Below, piece by piece: positions 4,618 to 7,075 of a DNA stretch of 7,075 bases (its first letter is position 1; each line of letters begins with the position of its first letter). The notes under the pieces are model-generated. The model made no database searches. It saw only the letters and a program-made list of their open reading frames with translations, and was not told the origin of the DNA. The DNA comes from Melioribacter sp. (lineage in GTDB: Bacteria; Bacteroidota; Ignavibacteria; Ignavibacteriales; Melioribacteraceae), in assembly GCA_016841125.1 (NCBI GenBank), contig JAENZU010000175.1, positions 1 through 7,075 on the forward strand. Direction: 5' to 3'. Made by a program: the position numbers and the translations under genes.

Positions 4618-7075
4618 ATGGCATTTAATTTTAATAAGCTTACGGTAAAAGCACAGGAAACGATACAGAATGCGGTAGACATTGCGCAGAATTATAACAA
4701 TCAATTGGTTGAACCGGAGCACATACTTGCTGCGATGGTTCAGGACCCGGCAAATATTACTACATCAATTTTGTCTAAGGCAGGAGCCAATGCAAATCAA
4801 ATAAAATTAAAGGTTTCCGGATTTTTAGAAAAACTTCCCAAAGTAACCGGCGCGGGAGTCGGCAACCAGCAACTTTCGCAAAACTCCGCGAGGCTTCTCG
4901 ATGCGGCTGCGGAAGAAGCAAAAAACCTGAAAGACGAATACATATCGGCAGACCACATTCTGCTGGCGCTTGCGGATGACAAAGCCGCAGTTGGAAATGT
5001 ATTGCAGGAAGCCGGCATTAATAAAAATTTGATTCTCGGCGCGTTGAAAGAAATCCGCGGCAGTCAAAGAGTTACGTCTCAAACACAGGAAGACACGTAT
5101 CAGTCATTAAAAAAATTCGGGCGGGACTTGAACGAACTTGCCAAAGCAGGCAAGCTCGATCCCGTAATAGGACGCGATGAAGAGATACGAAGAGTGCTGC
5201 AGGTTTTATCACGCAGAACAAAAAACAATCCCGTTTTGATCGGTGAACCAGGTGTGGGTAAAACCGCAATTGCAGAAGGTATAGCACACAGAATAATTTC
5301 CGGAGATATTCCCGAAACATTGCGGACAAAAAGAATTGTCGCACTCGACATGGGAGCATTGGTCGCTGGCGCGCAGTTCCGCGGACAGTTCGAAGAACGA
5401 ATGAAAGCAGTGGTCAAAGAAGTTCAGGATTCTCAGGGGGAAGTAATTCTATTCATCGATGAGATGCATCAGCTCGTCGGTGCAGGCAGAACAGACGGTG
5501 CAATGGATGCAGCAAACATTCTGAAACCCGCTCTGGCACGGGGCGAACTGCATGCTATCGGCGCAACAACGTTGAACGAATACAAAAAGTATATCGAAAA
5601 AGATGCCGCGCTTGAAAGACGATTTCAGCCGGTGATCATTGCCGAACCGGATGAGGAAGATTCGATCTCAATTTTGCGCGGATTGAAAGAGCGCTACGAA
5701 GTTCATCACGGTGTGCGAATCACCGACGGAGCAATCGTTGCGGCAGTACAGCTTTCAAACAGATATATTGCCGATAGATTCCTGCCCGATAAAGCGATCG
5801 ATTTGATTGACGAGTCGGCATCAAAACTTAGAATCGAAATAGATTCGATGCCCGAAGAACTTGATAATTTAGAACGCAGAATCAAACAGCTCGAAATTGA
5901 ACGGGAAGCACTTAAGCGTGAAAAAGATGAAGATTCAAAATCCCGTTTGGAAGAGATTAAAAAAGAACTATCAAATTTGATTGAAGAAAGAGACGGGCTC
6001 AAATCCCATTGGCAGTTGGAGAAAAATAAAATTCAGCAGATGCGTGATATGAAAAGTCAGATCGAGAATGCAAAAACTGAGGCAGAAAAGTTTGAGCGGG
6101 AAGGGAATCTCGGAAAAGTGGCGGAGATCCGTTACGGTGTTATCGGAGACCTCGAAAAGAAACTGAAGACCGAATCAAGCGAGCTGCTTGAAATTCAAGC
6201 AAATAAAAGAATGTTGAAAGAAGAGGTTGAAGCTGAAGACATAGCCGAAGTGGTTGCAAAGTGGACGGGCATTCCCGTAAGCCGAATGCTCGAAAGCGAA
6301 AAGAGTAAATTGTTGCGAATGGAAGACGAACTTCACAAAAGAGTCATCGGGCAAGATGATGCAGTATCGGCGGTGTCAAATGCGATCAGGCGTTCCCGAT
6401 CGGGATTACAGGATCCGAGCAGACCAATTGGATCTTTTATATTTATCGGCACAACAGGAGTTGGAAAAACCGAATTGGCAAGATCGCTAGCATCATTTTT
6501 ATTTAATGATGAGCATGCAATGATCCGAATTGACATGTCGGAATATATGGAGAAGTTTTCCGTTTCACGATTGATCGGAGCGCCTCCCGGATATGTCGGT
6601 TACGAAGAAGGCGGACAATTAACCGAAGCAGTTCGCCGCCGCCCCTATTCGGTTGTGCTGCTCGATGAAATTGAAAAAGCGCACCCCGAAGTTTTCAACG
6701 TTCTGCTGCAGGTTCTGGATGAAGGCAGATTGACCGACAACCAGGGCAGAACCGTAGATTTCAAAAACACAATAATAATAATGACATCAAATCTCGGCTC
6801 GCATTTGATACAGGAAAGATTGGAAAATTTCAACGAAGATAATTATCAAAATATTATCGGCGAGCTGCGCACAAAACTTTGGGATCTGCTGCGTAAAACG
6901 ATCAGACCCGAATTTCTTAATCGTATTGACGAGGTAGTGTTGTTCAAACCCTTATTGAAGAGTGAGTTGAGCGGAATTATTGAAATACAGCTTCAGCGTG
7001 TCGGCAAACTGCTGACAGAACAAAACATAAATCTTGAAATAGACGAAAGCGTTAAAGAGTTCATACTTCAATTTG
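4618..7075 (+). CDS. clpB: ATP-dependent disaggregase ClpB (Hsp104 family), 819 residues, C-terminus cut by window edge
   Basis: ClpB is a hexameric cytoplasmic AAA+ machine that extracts polypeptides from aggregates together with the DnaK system. The order is the N-terminal Clp_N repeats (1-145), NBD1, a coiled-coil M domain (about 409-525), then NBD2. NBD1 shows Walker A GEPGVGKT (209-216), pore loop GAQFRG with F254, Walker B FIDE (279-282) and paired arginine fingers R334/R335. The M domain retains Y506, the counterpart of E. coli Y503. NBD2 shows Walker A GTTGVGKT (611-618), pore loop GYVG (Y659), Walker B LLDE (681-684) and arginine finger R769 in RPEFLNRIDE. The M domain separates it from ClpA and ClpC. 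The missing end, about 50 residues, includes the sensor-2 GAR motif. The start ATG is preceded by GAGGT ten bases upstream. The position matching the E. coli internal start (V149) is V152, coded GTT, so that second start is absent. T612 replaces the usual proline of the NBD2 P-loop. Confidence 0.97.
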   Translation, partial: MAFNFNKLTVKAQETIQNAVDIAQNYNNQLVEPEHILAAMVQDPANITTSILSKAGANANQIKLKVSGFLEKLPKVTGAGVGNQQLSQNSARLLDAAAEEAKNLKDEYISADHILLALADDKAAVGNVLQEAGINKNLILGALKEIRGSQRVTSQTQEDTYQSLKKFGRDLNELAKAGKLDPVIGRDEEIRRVLQVLSRRTKNNPVLIGEPGVGKTAIAEGIAHRIISGDIPETLRTKRIVALDMGALVAGAQFRGQFEERMKAVVKEVQDSQGEVILFIDEMHQLVGAGRTDGAMDAANILKPALARGELHAIGATTLNEYKKYIEKDAALERRFQPVIIAEPDEEDSISILRGLKERYEVHHGVRITDGAIVAAVQLSNRYIADRFLPDKAIDLIDESASKLRIEIDSMPEELDNLERRIKQLEIEREALKREKDEDSKSRLEEIKKELSNLIEERDGLKSHWQLEKNKIQQMRDMKSQIENAKTEAEKFEREGNLGKVAEIRYGVIGDLEKKLKTESSELLEIQANKRMLKEEVEAEDIAEVVAKWTGIPVSRMLESEKSKLLRMEDELHKRVIGQDDAVSAVSNAIRRSRSGLQDPSRPIGSFIFIGTTGVGKTELARSLASFLFNDEHAMIRIDMSEYMEKFSVSRLIGAPPGYVGYEEGGQLTEAVRRRPYSVVLLDEIEKAHPEVFNVLLQVLDEGRLTDNQGRTVDFKNTIIIMTSNLGSHLIQERLENFNEDNYQNIIGELRTKLWDLLRKTIRPEFLNRIDEVVLFKPLLKSELSGIIEIQLQRVGKLLTEQNINLEIDESVKEFILQF

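Noticed and set aside
4797..6833. Several open frames of 60-105 codons antisense to clpB
   Set aside because: They overlap a full-strength clpB frame, have low-complexity Ser/Arg-rich compositions typical of antisense shadows, and show no ribosome sites or recognisable domains.
1..7075. CRISPR array, insertion sequence, tRNA or rRNA gene
   Set aside because: No regularly spaced repeats, transposase-like frame, terminal inverted repeats with target duplication, or recognisable RNA gene was seen.

Overview
The window looks like chromosomal housekeeping DNA from a moderately AT-rich Gram-negative bacterium of the Bacteroidota/Chlorobi/Ignavibacteria type. This is inferred from protein flavour: the ClpB and MnmE sequence style, an exported TPR-rich protein with a short Lys/Arg signal peptide, and very AT-rich intergenic DNA. 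The exact lineage is not proven by anything visible here.

Layout, left to right. Positions 1-1350 (minus) carry the first 450 codons of mnmG (gidA), cut by the left edge. Positions 1351-1494 are a 144-base spacer holding two near-perfect ParB-binding parS palindromes, one near each end. Between them lie two small GC hairpins and a long AT-rich inverted repeat, giving a roughly mirror-symmetric block. Positions 1495-2862 (minus) carry complete mnmE (trmE). Positions 2863-3074 are an AT-rich spacer with a candidate mnmE promoter, a start-proximal hairpin and an inverted repeat. Positions 3075-4370 (minus) carry an exported ten-TPR protein of unknown function. Positions 4383-4617 form a divergent promoter region. 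Positions 4618-7075 (plus) carry 819 codons of clpB, cut by the right edge shortly before the C-terminal end.

MnmE and MnmG are the two halves of one tRNA-modifying complex, which installs (carboxymethyl)aminomethyl groups on U34, and they are adjacent in reading order here. In many bacteria this pair sits next to rsmG (gidB), parA, parB and the replication origin. The two parS sites therefore suggest that the window is origin-proximal and serves as a centromere, and that parAB may lie beyond the left edge. That last point is inference.

The window is mostly ordinary. The parS-bounded spacer is the most interesting part. Next comes a hairpin that may bring a distant Shine-Dalgarno-like sequence to the mnmE start. 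No mobile element, CRISPR array, RNA gene or novel defence-type system was found.
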